64,000 nucleotides of DNA from Nitrospira sp. (GTDB lineage Bacteria; Nitrospirota; Nitrospiria; Nitrospirales; Nitrospiraceae), in NCBI GenBank assembly GCA_022842445.1, contig JALHPO010000002.1, positions 512,718 through 576,717 on the forward strand, given 5' to 3'. This document shows positions 1 through 10,236 of the stretch, piece after piece. Below the pieces are notes generated by a model. It was not told the DNA's origin and did not search any database. It saw only the letters and a list, made by a program, of their open reading frames with translations. The position numbers and the translations under genes were made by a program. Every line of letters begins with the position of its first letter. Within the stretch, counting starts at the first letter, position 1.

Positions 1-3000
1 AGATCGCGCACAGACTCTCCGGTCGCTGCGTTGCCGATCAGTTTGTACCCGTCGGCGTGGTAATGCAGATCCTCGTCGGCAAGCCACCAGTGGGCACCCC
101 ACCGCTCACGGAAACGTGTCGCATCACTGCCCTCGTGCCGTGTGCGGCCGGATGGCCGGTTCTCCGGGGAGCAGAGCACGCTCCTCGGCTGATAGACAAC
201 CCGATAGCCCTTCTCACGGACTTTGAGACACAGATCGACATCCTCGAATCCACCCTGGAAGCCCTCATCAAATCGTCCCAACTCCTCGAACAATGTGCGC
301 CGAATCAGCAGGCAGGCTCCGGCCACGGCCTGAAATTCCCGACGGACGTTCACGCCCGGCGAATCCGACGCTGCGTGGTGGTACATGCGGTACGGGGAGA
401 GCTCAGAACGGGAAAACACCACCCCCGCGTGCTGTACGGTACCGTCGCTATACAGCAACTTGCTGCCGACGGCGCCAACCTCAGGATGCGTTTCAACTTC
501 TCCAACGAGCGCTCGCAGCCAGCCATCCTGCGGAATGATCTCGTTGCCCAGAAACACAAGATACGTCCCCCGGGCCGCTTGCGCCCCTTGGTTACAGGCC
601 TTGGCAAATCCGAGGTTCTCACGATTGCGAATGATCTGCACGTCACCTCCCAGGGAGGCGAGGAACTCCGGGGTGCCGTCCGTCGAGTGGTCGTCGACCA
701 CGATCACCTCGTATTCGATATCCTGGGGGATTTTCGAGAGCGCCGTGAGGCATTGCCTGGTCAACTCGACGTTGTCACGGACCGGCATAACGATTGAGCA
801 GTCAAATGTTGGGGCCACAGAGTTCTCCTCGCGCGACGCCGCGTGCGTGTTTCCAAATGCATCCGATTCGCTCTGACTGTGTGGTTTAGAATTCTGCCTA
901 TGCCGGCGCAATACCTCCTCATACACCGACACCAATCGCGCCGCCGTCTCATGCCACTGGAAGTGACGCACCAGTTCCTGAGGCGCTTCCGACCTGTTTT
1001 TGTCGTAGGACCGTAACAGAGCCGACCGAATGTCCTCTGGATCGTCGGGTTCGCAATACTCCACCCCGTGAGGAACATAGTCCGGCAACGTTCCCCATCG
1101 CGACGCGACAACCGGACACCCGAGTTGGAGCGCTTCCAGCGCCACGAGACCCGGCAATTCATACCAACTGGGCATGCACAACACCCGGGCCGCCCGATAG
1201 GCTGACACCAACATCTCATCGGACACGCGATCGAGAAACAGCGTCTTGGCCGAGCGCCCGAACATCTGACAGAGCTTGACGTAGTTGGGCTGATAACTGA
1301 ATCCGCCCGTGAGAAACACAATTGGAACGGGGTCGTGTTCCAGGGCTTTCAGCAGCATCAGTTGATTCTTTCTCGTTTCCAATCTGCCGACGCACAAGAC
1401 AAAATCCTTCACCCCATACGTATTCTGAAAAAGGTCCGGCCCGATGTCCTTCGGATAGAGGTGATCTGCGCCAAGCGCGACCACCTCCACCCGGCAACCG
1501 GGATAGTCTCTGAGCAATCGTGTCTTTTCCGAATCGCTCCAGGCCAGCAGGCATGCGGAATGTCTCGCCGCATACTCGTTCTCGGCGCGATTGGCAGCGG
1601 GCAACCGCTTCACGCGGCGGACGCCCTCTCGAAAGATCGGCTCGTTTCTTCCCCCTTGAAGGTAGTCACGCAACGCTTCGGTCATCGCAAGACTCTTATT
1701 GAGGAACAGCGGCCAGTCCTCATAAATTGCGGCCACAACCAGAGGCACATTCGCCGCCACAGCCCTGCGCGCATAGTTTTCGGTGACTTCCGGAGTGGCA
1801 AAGTTAAATGCCTGAATGAGGTCATACCCCGTCGGATCATGAGGCCCCAGGGCAACGTCGACACGATGGCCCAGACGCTCCAGTTCGCGACGGAGAAGAT
1901 CCATCACAACTGTGTCCCCGCCGGGATGGGATTTGGCAGTAGGCCGGTTCTGAAATAGGATTCGAAGCGGCCGCAGGCTTCCCGCGCCCGATGCGTCAAG
2001 ACTCGCAGACTTCTGCCGCTCCGCTACAGGCGTCGGGGCATCGACCAACTGTCCCCTATCACCACAGGCCAGGAGATGCTTCTTATGCCGCCAGAGCACC
2101 TCTATTTCATCGACGAAATCGCCTCGCCTCGCACGTTCCTGAAACGCCGCCATATGCACCCGCGCCTTCTCACCGATTTCTGATCGCAGGGTCCCATCGT
2201 CGGCAAGCCGGCGCATCCAGTCGGCGGCGTCCACGACGTCGGGATCGGCCCAGACCGCCCCGGATCCCAGATTTTCATGGCGGTACATGTCCAGGGTCCC
2301 GTTCGGCGGGATCAAACGATACCCAACCAGACACGCGCACCGGTGATCCATGAAGGAAAGATTGCCGGACCAGCCGGTGGCAATGACCGGCTTCCCGAGA
2401 GCCATCGCTTCCATCATGCCCAGCCCGAGCCCCTCCGCGCGATGCAGCGAGACAAACACATCTGCCGTCGCGTACAACCCGAGAATTTCTTCATAGGTGA
2501 AAGCGTCCGTCATGAAGCGGATTCGCGGGTGTTCGCGCGCGTATGTCTGGAGCGCCGTGACCGACTCATGCCATTGCCCCTCGTCCATGGGGTTGTTGAC
2601 CTTGATCACAAGGTACGCACGAGGGTCTTCCCCCAGGCTGAGGCGAAACGCGTCGATCACCGCACGCGTATTCTTCCGCTCGACATCGCTGAGCGGTTCA
2701 AATCCGGTGACGAAGACCAGGCTATCCTGAGGCAATCCATACCGGATCCGATCGCCGACGATTCCGTTGGGCAGGTAGATGGGATGCGGCGCATAGGAGG
2801 TATGGACACCGGACAGATTGACCTGAAACGCATGGCGAATATATTCCGATTCCGCCACGATACAATCGAGCGATTCGAGCGCCGGCCGATAGGCCGCAGG
2901 AAGCACGGGCAACTCCCACATGCTGAACGCAACGTTGAGACGCCGGTCCGAGAACAACGTGCGCGACCCCTCATACAACATCGCAATCGCGGTCGGCGGC

Positions 3001-5471
3001 AGCACAAAGAGCGTGATCTCGTGCGGCAACTGGGTCCATGACCCCACCATGTGATCGCGATAGGTCTTGTCCTGGCCTCCTCGTTGCAATCCCGGATCGA
3101 GATCAAGGATCGAGACGTTGCATCCTCGATCAAGCAGCGTGCGTACCACACTGCGCGCAGTGACCCCTACGCCAAGATTGCCGCTCACATGTCCGATGAC
3201 ATTGATACCAAGGGCGCCCTCCTGACTCTTCCCCGGTGAAGATGGCGCTGATCTGGTCACCGACACGGGCAACGAAGGCGCACTGTCGACAGGGCATTCC
3301 GATCCGGCGCTCAAAAGCAGATTCGCGGCGTCCAGAAATCGCTTGGCAATCCCCTTCCATTCGAAACAGCGTTCTGCGTGGACACGGGCCTGCTCCACCA
3401 ATTCACTGATGTCTTTTGCGTCTGCCTGTGACACCACCTGACCGATCGCCGAAGGAAACTCGTCGATGTCACACAGCCGGCACGGCGGGACCTCCCCGCA
3501 TTCCAGTCCCTCCACACCGGATCCGGTACTTATGACCGGAATACCCGCGGCGAAACATTCGACGATGCTGAGACTCCTATCCGCTTCGTGCTCTATGGGA
3601 TTGAGGGCAACCGTCGAGATGGCAAGCAACCGTTTCCGATCTTCTTCACCTACCGGACCGGCGAAGCGCACATTCTTCGGGCCTCCCCCGTCGGGGAATC
3701 CCCGGCACACGGTTCCAGCCACGACAAACTGTATGTCCGACAACTCCTCGGCATAGGCCAGGATATGCTCCACGGCTTTCTTATCGGAAGGACAATGTTC
3801 GCCGATAAACAAGGCAATGGGAGGCAGATGCTCGGCTGCAATGCGGGCTCTGCGGTCTCTCATACTCAGGAATGCCACACGGTCCGATGCATAACCGTTG
3901 GGCACGACATGCACGCGATTGAGCGGCACACCGTAGAGTTCACTCAGACGCAGCTGCTCCTTCCCGGAGCGGCACAGAATCGCCTCACTGTGGTTCGCGC
4001 AAGCACGTTCGACTTGCTCGACTGCCTTGAGCAGAGTGTCTCTGACCGGCGAGTCAGGAATCCGCTGCCGTTGTACATCCCACTCAACATGGTGCGCGTC
4101 ATACAAGACAGGACCACGCCACACTTGGGTGACGGCAGGGAACATGTAGGGATGGCTGACACAGACCATGTCGGCCTCCGTCAATCTCTTGCGCAACTCA
4201 GCCGCATAGGCCGGCGTTTCCCCGGCATGGATGATCATGCCGATGTCCTCCACCGGCATACCGGCCAACCGATTCAGTTCCTCTTCCTTCCGGAGATGCA
4301 TCCGACTCTTGGCGATGCGAATCTCCCGATACCCCGGACCGAGCTGGAACTCGCCGGCGGGCCTATCCGGACCGGCCAATGTGATAAGGTCCACATCACA
4401 GTCGCTGAGCAAAGCCTGATAGAGATGAAAGGTTCGTTGCTCACTGCCCGTCAGGGATGGAGAGACGGGAAACGGAGCGACCACGGCGAGCCGCGGTTTG
4501 GCGGACACCTCTTTCAACCGTCGCCTTCCAGCCCTGTTCTTCCCGTCCGTACCCGGACCGACCGGCATCGCCGGCGGCAGTCCGGCCGTCAATTCTCCGA
4601 TCCCTCCGCCGCTATTTTCCCTCGACAGCACGATGACCCATTCCTGCTGATCTGCCATCGTCTTCAGCATCTCGATGCAGACATCGGACTTCATGTCAGA
4701 CGGCAACACTGAATCCTGAACGACCTGCAGCAGGTCCCGGGCCAGCCCCGTGTACGGACGAGCCGGGGCCTTCGAGCCAGGCAGGATTTCTTCCACGTGA
4801 GTGGCAAACTCCTTCGCCCGGTAGGGCTCCCGATAGAAAAACGTCGTCCGCGGAGCCGCAACGATTTCTCCCCGCAGCAACGCCGTGGCCATTAAAATGA
4901 CATCGCCTCCATAGGCATATCGGTAGCGGCTCATATCTTTCAAAATGGACCGGAGTTCTTCGGTACGTGTCACGCCGTAATAGGCATACCACCCCAGCCT
5001 GTTCACAAGATCACGCATCCGCCCGATCATGTCCATTCCGGTTGCATCAAAATTGGGCTGGAGCCTCGTCGGATTCCCGCGAGGATCGAGGAACACCACC
5101 TGAGCAGGACAACAGAGGACAGCGTTCGCTGAGCTCTGTAGCGTGGCAAGGCATGATTCAAGGTAATTGAGCGAGAAATAGTCGTCGTGGGAGGCCGTCG
5201 CAAAGAATTCAGTTCTGGCCATATCCAGAATCAAATCACTATTTTTAGCCCCTCCCAGATTCACTGAATTACGGCAGTATCGGATGCGCCGGTCTCGTTT
5301 CGCATAATGCTGACAGATGTCTTGCGTCCCGTCGGTCGACGCGTTATCGGAAATAATAAAATCGAAGTCACGGAAGGACTGTGACAGGATGCATTCGATC
5401 GCACCGGCAAGATAGAGTTCGCCGTTGAACACCGGAAGGCCGACTGTCAGGAGCGGAGTATGAGTGCTCAT
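1..5471 (-). CDS. giant multidomain glycosyltransferase, 3' end beyond window
   Basis: One uninterrupted frame of at least 1823 codons runs off the left edge. Modules, by rough residue: GT2 (1-250; VGLPVFNGELY, SDNASTDGT, HDD acidic motif); GT4 (325-715; APFPVSPSLTGSEQR, then a SIVECFAAGIPVIS donor-site motif); GT4 (750-1135; ADVFVSLHRAEGLGLGMMEA); GT4 (1170-1520; CVGRLETRKN, ELPGLVALEALQLGCPVVAS); GT2 (1552-1823+; VVDDHSTDGTPEF). In the last module the usual acidic Asn-Asn-Asp reads LGNE. No membrane segments were seen, so it is probably cytoplasmic. Start ATG at 5471 has AGAGGA five bases upstream. Each module should add one sugar from a nucleotide donor, so the protein may build most of an oligosaccharide alone. 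Acceptor and sugars are unknown; O-antigen, capsule or flagellin glycan are all possible. Confidence 0.9.
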   Translation of the reverse strand, partial: MSTHTPLLTVGLPVFNGELYLAGAIECILSQSFRDFDFIISDNASTDGTQDICQHYAKRDRRIRYCRNSVNLGGAKNSDLILDMARTEFFATASHDDYFSLNYLESCLATLQSSANAVLCCPAQVVFLDPRGNPTRLQPNFDATGMDMIGRMRDLVNRLGWYAYYGVTRTEELRSILKDMSRYRYAYGGDVILMATALLRGEIVAAPRTTFFYREPYRAKEFATHVEEILPGSKAPARPYTGLARDLLQVVQDSVLPSDMKSDVCIEMLKTMADQQEWVIVLSRENSGGGIGELTAGLPPAMPVGPGTDGKNRAGRRRLKEVSAKPRLAVVAPFPVSPSLTGSEQRTFHLYQALLSDCDVDLITLAGPDRPAGEFQLGPGYREIRIAKSRMHLRKEEELNRLAGMPVEDIGMIIHAGETPAYAAELRKRLTEADMVCVSHPYMFPAVTQVWRGPVLYDAHHVEWDVQRQRIPDSPVRDTLLKAVEQVERACANHSEAILCRSGKEQLRLSELYGVPLNRVHVVPNGYASDRVAFLSMRDRRARIAAEHLPPIALFIGEHCPSDKKAVEHILAYAEELSDIQFVVAGTVCRGFPDGGGPKNVRFAGPVGEEDRKRLLAISTVALNPIEHEADRSLSIVECFAAGIPVISTGSGVEGLECGEVPPCRLCDIDEFPSAIGQVVSQADAKDISELVEQARVHAERCFEWKGIAKRFLDAANLLLSAGSECPVDSAPSLPVSVTRSAPSSPGKSQEGALGINVIGHVSGNLGVGVTARSVVRTLLDRGCNVSILDLDPGLQRGGQDKTYRDHMVGSWTQLPHEITLFVLPPTAIAMLYEGSRTLFSDRRLNVAFSMWELPVLPAAYRPALESLDCIVAESEYIRHAFQVNLSGVHTSYAPHPIYLPNGIVGDRIRYGLPQDSLVFVTGFEPLSDVERKNTRAVIDAFRLSLGEDPRAYLVIKVNNPMDEGQWHESVTALQTYAREHPRIRFMTDAFTYEEILGLYATADVFVSLHRAEGLGLGMMEAMALGKPVIATGWSGNLSFMDHRCACLVGYRLIPPNGTLDMYRHENLGSGAVWADPDVVDAADWMRRLADDGTLRSEIGEKARVHMAAFQERARRGDFVDEIEVLWRHKKHLLACGDRGQLVDAPTPVAERQKSASLDASGAGSLRPLRILFQNRPTAKSHPGGDTVVMDLLRRELERLGHRVDVALGPHDPTGYDLIQAFNFATPEVTENYARRAVAANVPLVVAAIYEDWPLFLNKSLAMTEALRDYLQGGRNEPIFREGVRRVKRLPAANRAENEYAARHSACLLAWSDSEKTRLLRDYPGCRVEVVALGADHLYPKDIGPDLFQNTYGVKDFVLCVGRLETRKNQLMLLKALEHDPVPIVFLTGGFSYQPNYVKLCQMFGRSAKTLFLDRVSDEMLVSAYRAARVLCMPSWYELPGLVALEALQLGCPVVASRWGTLPDYVPHGVEYCEPDDPEDIRSALLRSYDKNRSEAPQELVRHFQWHETAARLVSVYEEVLRRHRQNSKPHSQSESDAFGNTHAASREENSVAPTFDCSIVMPVRDNVELTRQCLTALSKIPQDIEYEVIVVDDHSTDGTPEFLASLGGDVQIIRNRENLGFAKACNQGAQAARGTYLVFLGNEIIPQDGWLRALVGEVETHPEVGAVGSKLLYSDGTVQHAGVVFSRSELSPYRMYHHAASDSPGVNVRREFQAVAGACLLIRRTLFEELGRFDEGFQGGFEDVDLCLKVREKGYRVVYQPRSVLCSPENRPSGRTRHEGSDATRFRERWGAHWWLADEDLHYHADGYKLIGNAATGESVRD

Positions 5472-5714
5472 TGAATTCCTCTCATAGGAAACACGTGAGG
5501 CACAGTGATGCCCTATGCCATTCAGCAATCCCTGTGCCAGCCGGATAGTCGGAGCCAACTGTAGCTGCTTCTTATTCCAACTACCCCGGCGCGATGTCGC
5601 CCGCGCCAAAGACAAGCCATCAACCAGGGTTCGAGGCTGGAAACCAGCCCGGACTCTCAATAGAAGGGAAGTGTGAGGACTCCGCCCAGATAGGCATTTT
5701 CTGCAGGTAGGACG
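5472..5714. other. intergenic region between two glycosyltransferase genes
   Basis: No gene was seen in these 243 bases. The only structure is a short hairpin, GGCTGG-AAA-CCAGCC at 5635-5649. It lies downstream of the GT4 gene on the minus strand but has no T-run, so it is at best a weak terminator. No convincing promoter was seen before the giant glycosyltransferase. Confidence 0.5.
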
Positions 5715-7037
5715 TTATTGCTCGGCATCCAGCGCATGCGCCCAAGTGGCGAGACGCCTATCCGTTGGATAGACCGTTCGGTAATGGAATACCGAACTTT
5801 TGGTCCGCTCGTAGAGAAACTCAGGACCACGGCCGGCGACCGGTCTTGAATCGCGGTCGTCGCTGAATCGCCAGACTTCATCCCCCTGACAGGAACGGAA
5901 CCAGTCGGCCGGTTCCCGTCCAAAGATCAGACGCAAATCAAACGAGCGCTTGTCTTCATCCAGAACAGCCTCGTAATGACCCTGAAGGCTCTCAGCTGTA
6001 CGCTCGATGGCAAATCCCGCACGCACGGCCGCCGCAGCATTTGCGGACAGCCTGGCACGCTCCACGTGATGTGTCGCCAGCCAGTCCAGCGCATCGGCAA
6101 ACTCCCCGGGACCCTGCACGACGACACCGGTTTCCATGTGCTGAACCAAATACCGCTCGGCCGGATTGTCGAGCACAATGGGGACGACTCCCATCGCCAT
6201 GGCTTCAAGCAACGCGTTCTCGGCTGTCCCATAATGGAGCGGATTGAGGATATAGGCCAAGACATCGAAGCTCGCGAGCTCGTGTGCAATGTCGGTTGTA
6301 TAGCCGCGCACGTCGAGCCGCCGCTCACATCCATTGGCAGCGGCTGCCGCCAGGAGTCTCGCCCCTGTCGTCGGATCGCCCACCAACGCCAAACGAAAAT
6401 CAGGCAACCGGGCCGCCGCGACAAAATCAAGGATCCGGGGATGCAGTTTTGCAAAGTTCAGGGTGCCCAGATACCCAACTCGCAGGGGGCCACCATGCGA
6501 CCGAGCAGCCGGAGCAGGCATGTCGGAAAATCCGCCTGAGCTGACGACGACACCCAGTCGCTCTCCGATCGTGCCCATAAGCCCGGCCAAGGCACGGTGC
6601 TCGAGCGAACAGGGCGAACTGAACAGAAAGCGATGCGGCGTCGCCGCAAACGCAGGGGGAATTTCAGGCGCATGCAATCCTGACACATGACTCCACACAA
6701 TCAGGCGCATCGGGGGCAATTCCCCGCTGCACATCCATCCTGCCACCACGGGATGATGCCACCATTCGAGCTGGACAATATCGGCCAGACGAATCTGCCG
6801 GTCTAATTCTTGTGGGGACGGGCAGAGCAGAAGCTGCCCCCCCTGCGCCTGAAACTGTTCGACGAACTGAGTCTTTTCTATCGTCTCCAGACAAGCCACC
6901 GTATGCCTGATTCCATCTTGTCGGCGTCGAGACTCTGCCGCAAGGCGAGCCAGCACCTTCCCCACGCCTCCTCCCAAATGTGCTGTGATGTGCAACAGAT
7001 TGATCACGTCAAAACTCCGATCGGCCAGGGCCTTCAT
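5715..7037 (-). CDS. GT4-family glycosyltransferase
   Basis: 440 residues. The N-terminal Rossmann half starts INLLHITAHLGGGVGKVL, a GT4-like acceptor-domain start with a glycine-rich loop. The C-terminal half has VGYLGTLNFAKLHPRILDF and then HYGTAENALLEAMAMGVVP, the E-x7-E donor-binding signature of retaining GT4 enzymes. About 70 residues after the catalytic domain (WFRSCQGDEVWRF onward) are not recognised. It is probably a cytoplasmic sugar transferase acting on the same glycan as the neighbouring giant enzyme. ATG 7037 has CAGG about ten bases upstream. Donor and linkage cannot be read from the sequence. Confidence 0.88.
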   Translation of the reverse strand: MKALADRSFDVINLLHITAHLGGGVGKVLARLAAESRRRQDGIRHTVACLETIEKTQFVEQFQAQGGQLLLCPSPQELDRQIRLADIVQLEWWHHPVVAGWMCSGELPPMRLIVWSHVSGLHAPEIPPAFAATPHRFLFSSPCSLEHRALAGLMGTIGERLGVVVSSGGFSDMPAPAARSHGGPLRVGYLGTLNFAKLHPRILDFVAAARLPDFRLALVGDPTTGARLLAAAAANGCERRLDVRGYTTDIAHELASFDVLAYILNPLHYGTAENALLEAMAMGVVPIVLDNPAERYLVQHMETGVVVQGPGEFADALDWLATHHVERARLSANAAAAVRAGFAIERTAESLQGHYEAVLDEDKRSFDLRLIFGREPADWFRSCQGDEVWRFSDDRDSRPVAGRGPEFLYERTKSSVFHYRTVYPTDRRLATWAHALDAEQ

Positions 7038-7079
7038 GCATAGGCGACCTGTCTGCCGTTTGCGCGCAGCCGGGCTTCT

Positions 7080-7871
7080 CTATTTGACGCGCTTCAGAAA
7101 ACCATCCGGGGAACCGGTAAGCACGATTTTGTCCTCGACGCTACGGTCGATCTCGAACCGGAGGGCGTTGCCGGCTCTGTCCATACGGCCTTCGTCGTTC
7201 AGTCGCCGGATGTATTCCCAGACTGCCGTCTTCGGGCTATTGCCTTTGCCCCACGGGCGTTTGGCAGTCATCGACGCCGGGGCGTCCTCGATGATCGTGT
7301 CGCCGACGAGGCAGTAACTCCCCGGACTGACTAAGGGGGCATAGGCCTCCAACTCCGCTAACACATGGTCATGCGTATGGTTGCTATCCAGACACACCAA
7401 TACCCGCTTGTGCTGCGCCGCAATCGCCTGCACCTGTTTCGTCATTGTGTCGCCGATGCTCGACCCCTCCAGCAGGGTAATTTTCTTCGACAACGGATGG
7501 GCTTTGATCGCTTCCTTATTGTGAGGGCGTATCTCGATGTCGATGCCCAGAACACGCCCCTGCTCGATTTCACCACAGGCCTCCAAGATGGCAAGCAAGG
7601 ATGCCGTGAACATCAGGGACCCTCCCCATGCCACCCCCGTCTCGATGATCAAGTCAGGCTTCACGTGCCAGACAATCTCCTGCATAGCCTGGAGGTCTTG
7701 AGGAATTTGCAGGATCGGAACTCCCAACCAGGTAAAGTTGTACACGTAGTCGGCCTTGCCGATACCGATCTGGTCAAAGAAAGACCGGGCTGCAGTTTGC
7801 AAACCGGCATTGGAACGATAGGTCGCAACCCGGTCGGCTATATCCTGTCGGTATTGTTCGATGGGCGTCAT
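7080..7871 (-). CDS. CmcI/cephalosporin-hydroxylase-family SAM methyltransferase
   Basis: 263 residues. IIETGVAWGGSLMFTASLL and VLGIDIEIRPHN form the SAM-binding Rossmann motifs of the CmcI-like family (cephalosporin hydroxylase and rhamnosyl O-methyltransferases). LVCLDSNHTHDHVLAELE holds the Asp/His cluster typical of the metal-dependent members. Characterised relatives in glycan loci O-methylate deoxyhexoses, so sugar O-methylation is the likeliest role; substrate is inference. The C-terminal WGKGNSPKTAVWEYI is also typical of the family. It lies 42 bases upstream of the GT4 gene on the same strand, probably co-transcribed with it. Confidence 0.85.
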   Translation of the reverse strand: MTPIEQYRQDIADRVATYRSNAGLQTAARSFFDQIGIGKADYVYNFTWLGVPILQIPQDLQAMQEIVWHVKPDLIIETGVAWGGSLMFTASLLAILEACGEIEQGRVLGIDIEIRPHNKEAIKAHPLSKKITLLEGSSIGDTMTKQVQAIAAQHKRVLVCLDSNHTHDHVLAELEAYAPLVSPGSYCLVGDTIIEDAPASMTAKRPWGKGNSPKTAVWEYIRRLNDEGRMDRAGNALRFEIDRSVEDKIVLTGSPDGFLKRVK

Positions 7872-7934
7872 GTGCTACCTCTTGTCCATTCAGTGTTGAT
7901 TCATTGCATCATCGATGTGGTCACGCACCGCTGA

Positions 7935-9047
7935 TTAGACCCAACAGTACAGCACAAAGTCGCCGAACAGCGGCGCATGCTGCCGGAGCGCGAAACGGTA
8001 CTCCGGAGCCAAGCTCCGAACATATTCAGCCACCTCATAGAGATGACTGGGATAATGGTAGATGCACAACGCCATTTTGGGTTTGCAATTCCGGATCGTC
8101 TGCGCGGCTCCCCGTAAGAGCTCCATCTCCATGCCCTCGACGTCCGCCTTGAGAAAACTCACCGGCCTGCCGGCCAGATAGGCATCCAGCGTAAGCACTT
8201 GCGCCGTTGTCTCATTGCCGTCCCCCGGGTTGGATGGAGCCATGACGCCGGACAACCCATGCCGCAATGGCGCATCATTGACGAACGTGCACGCCATCCG
8301 ACCGGCTGCATCCGACAGACCCGCTCTGACCAGAGACACAGAGGTGGGGTCAAAGGCCCACTCCGACGCCAATCGCTGCACACGTTGTTGCATGGCATGA
8401 AATTGTTTCAGGCCCGGCTCGAAGGCATAAATATGCCGAAACGTCCCGAGATTCTCCCAGACAAACCGTTCCACAGTGTCGCCGACAAATGCCCCGGCGT
8501 CGACAAAGGTCTCGTCAAAATTACCGCTGAACTCGGGCAGGCAGAAATACATGTCCTTATCCATCACGGCGCGGCAGGGCTCTGTGCTGCCGGTCAGCAT
8601 GGCCATCAACAATGCGTTGAAGACCTGGACCGAACGGGCGTCCCCCAGATACTGGTCGCGAATCGCGCAGAGCCGGTCATAGTTGCGCAGAACGAAATAT
8701 CCGTCGAAGGAGAGGGTCGGACAGCCGTAGGGCGCCATCATCTGATCCACTTCGGGAACAGCATGGCGGGCTGCGATAAATAATGCATGGGCAGAGGCCA
8801 GCTCATCGCGGCTGGGCTCAACGACCGGAATGCCATTCACCTCTTTTCCAATCTTGCGGCTGTCGCTGTCGATGAATTTTGTGATGCGAGCTCCCCGAGA
8901 TTGCAGATACTGCGACGCCCACGTCCCGACAAACCCTGCCCCGTAGATGGCGATGCCGTCAGCGTATCGGGATTCGATGGCGGCGGCGGCGGGCACCTGC
9001 CGCTCCCAGGCAACCTGTACCTGCTCAGAGGTGTACTTGCTTGTCAT
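7935..9047 (-). CDS. FkbM-family methyltransferase with N-terminal Rossmann module
   Basis: 370 residues from ATG 9047. This start is chosen because GGGAGAAAGGT sits directly upstream and it leaves 19 bases to the preceding gene; the longest frame (GTG/ATG near 9152) would overlap that gene by 86 bases. Residues ~30-120 form a nucleotide-binding fold (IAIYGAGFVGTWASQYL, KFIDSDSRKIG). The C-terminal half is an FkbM methyltransferase: ETFVDAGAFVGDTVERFVW, YAFEPGLKQ, then FLKADVEGMEMELLRGA. FkbM enzymes are SAM-dependent O-methyltransferases of polyketides and sugars. A second gene of the same architecture lies at 11309. Substrate unknown. Confidence 0.87.
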   Translation of the reverse strand: MTSKYTSEQVQVAWERQVPAAAAIESRYADGIAIYGAGFVGTWASQYLQSRGARITKFIDSDSRKIGKEVNGIPVVEPSRDELASAHALFIAARHAVPEVDQMMAPYGCPTLSFDGYFVLRNYDRLCAIRDQYLGDARSVQVFNALLMAMLTGSTEPCRAVMDKDMYFCLPEFSGNFDETFVDAGAFVGDTVERFVWENLGTFRHIYAFEPGLKQFHAMQQRVQRLASEWAFDPTSVSLVRAGLSDAAGRMACTFVNDAPLRHGLSGVMAPSNPGDGNETTAQVLTLDAYLAGRPVSFLKADVEGMEMELLRGAAQTIRNCKPKMALCIYHYPSHLYEVAEYVRSLAPEYRFALRQHAPLFGDFVLYCWV

Positions 9048-9066
9048 ACCTTTCTCCCACGTACAT

Positions 9067-10236
9067 TCAATGCAATAGATAGATGGCGTGCGTCGGCCAC
9101 CCGAGCCGGCTGGCCGCCGACTGAATCGCCGCCCCATGAAGATAGGGCGCAACGATCAACGTGCCCTCCACCGGCACGGAAGCGGGATCCTCCACCGCTC
9201 TCCCTTGATATTGCGCCTGTTGCTTGCGCTTGGAGGAATCGCATATCCGGTAGTCCCGCAGATCGAGCAGGGGCAACACACTGAATAATTCTGCCGAGCA
9301 CCCCCAGATAGTGACCGGTTGTTTCTCGGCCACGGCCTGAATATCCCGGACCTGTCGAAGCAGCGCCTCCTTCGATTCCAACAGATGAGCGGCCACATCT
9401 CCTGCTGAAGGCGTGCACACCGCCGGAGAAAGCCTGCCTGTCTTTTGACCCAGAACCATCAATGAGGGATAGGCAAACTCCGGCGTCGGCAGCGTCTTCC
9501 GCACGACCTCGCGGACTTCAAATCCGTGGGCTCGCAGGGCCGCTGTGAGCGCCCTGGCGGTGTAATGAAAGATATGCTCACGGATGGAAATCCAAAAAGC
9601 CGATCCGATCGGAAACTCTCCGTAGCGTTCCGCATCCGGAACCTCAATCAATAGTTGCCCGCCCGGTTCAAGCACGCGGTCCGCCTCGCGTAGCAGACCG
9701 TGCACATCGCGAATATGTTCCAACACATGGAAGTAGGTCAGTAGACCGAGACAACCATCCTCAAAGGGGAGATGTAAGGCATCACCAGTCCGAAATGTGA
9801 CATTCGGTGACGCCGCACAGCCCTGTTGCAGACTTCTCACATCCACATCCACGCCCCAGCATGCGGCATCCCAGCCGTATTGCCCAAGCCACGTGACAAA
9901 TCCTCCACGTCCACAGCCCACATCGGCCATGGGAACAGAGTCGATCGCATGGTGCCTCAGTACACCGGCATACGCTGAATATTTCTCCCTGTTCTCCGGA
10001 GAGGTGACGGAGAAATGGGCGTTTTCGAAATAACTGCACTCCTCCGCATAATACTCAGCGAGCCGTGCATCGCTCATATTGTTCACAAACACGATGCCGC
10101 AGTCGCGACAGGAGTAAAACTGTGCTGTGTAATTGAAGATCGACTTCCCCAAACCGCTGTACTTCCAGTCCACGAGGTAACAGACCGATGCGCCGCAGGC
10201 TGGACAACGATCTGCATTTGCTGCTTCCACTGGCAT
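9067..10236 (-). CDS. zinc-ribbon class I SAM methyltransferase
   Basis: 389 residues. The N terminus has two CxxC pairs (CPACGASVCY and CRDCGIVF), a zinc ribbon as in sugar C-methyltransferase-type proteins. A class I methyltransferase core follows (MADVGCGRGGFVTWLGQYGW, LGLLTYFHVLEHIRD). The C-terminal third carries another Rossmann-like loop, VTIWGCSAELFSVLPLL, like the module in its neighbours. ATG 10236 overlaps the stop of the upstream radical SAM gene (TGATG), indicating translational coupling; a GTG one codon earlier is also possible. Probably a glycan or sugar methyltransferase; substrate unknown. Confidence 0.84.
   Translation of the reverse strand: MPVEAANADRCPACGASVCYLVDWKYSGLGKSIFNYTAQFYSCRDCGIVFVNNMSDARLAEYYAEECSYFENAHFSVTSPENREKYSAYAGVLRHHAIDSVPMADVGCGRGGFVTWLGQYGWDAACWGVDVDVRSLQQGCAASPNVTFRTGDALHLPFEDGCLGLLTYFHVLEHIRDVHGLLREADRVLEPGGQLLIEVPDAERYGEFPIGSAFWISIREHIFHYTARALTAALRAHGFEVREVVRKTLPTPEFAYPSLMVLGQKTGRLSPAVCTPSAGDVAAHLLESKEALLRQVRDIQAVAEKQPVTIWGCSAELFSVLPLLDLRDYRICDSSKRKQQAQYQGRAVEDPASVPVEGTLIVAPYLHGAAIQSAASRLGWPTHAIYLLH

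Noticed and set aside
3588..4712. Long plus-strand open frame opposite the giant glycosyltransferase
   Set aside because: It mirrors the codon register of the minus-strand gene, has no recognisable protein features, and reflects high GC codon use. The same applies to plus-strand frames at 57-797, 10380-11324, 13723-14592, 54585-55511 and 59247-60281.
9048..9152. 35-codon N-terminal extension of the first FkbM protein
   Set aside because: It overlaps the preceding gene, and ATG 9047 has a strong ribosome-binding site.
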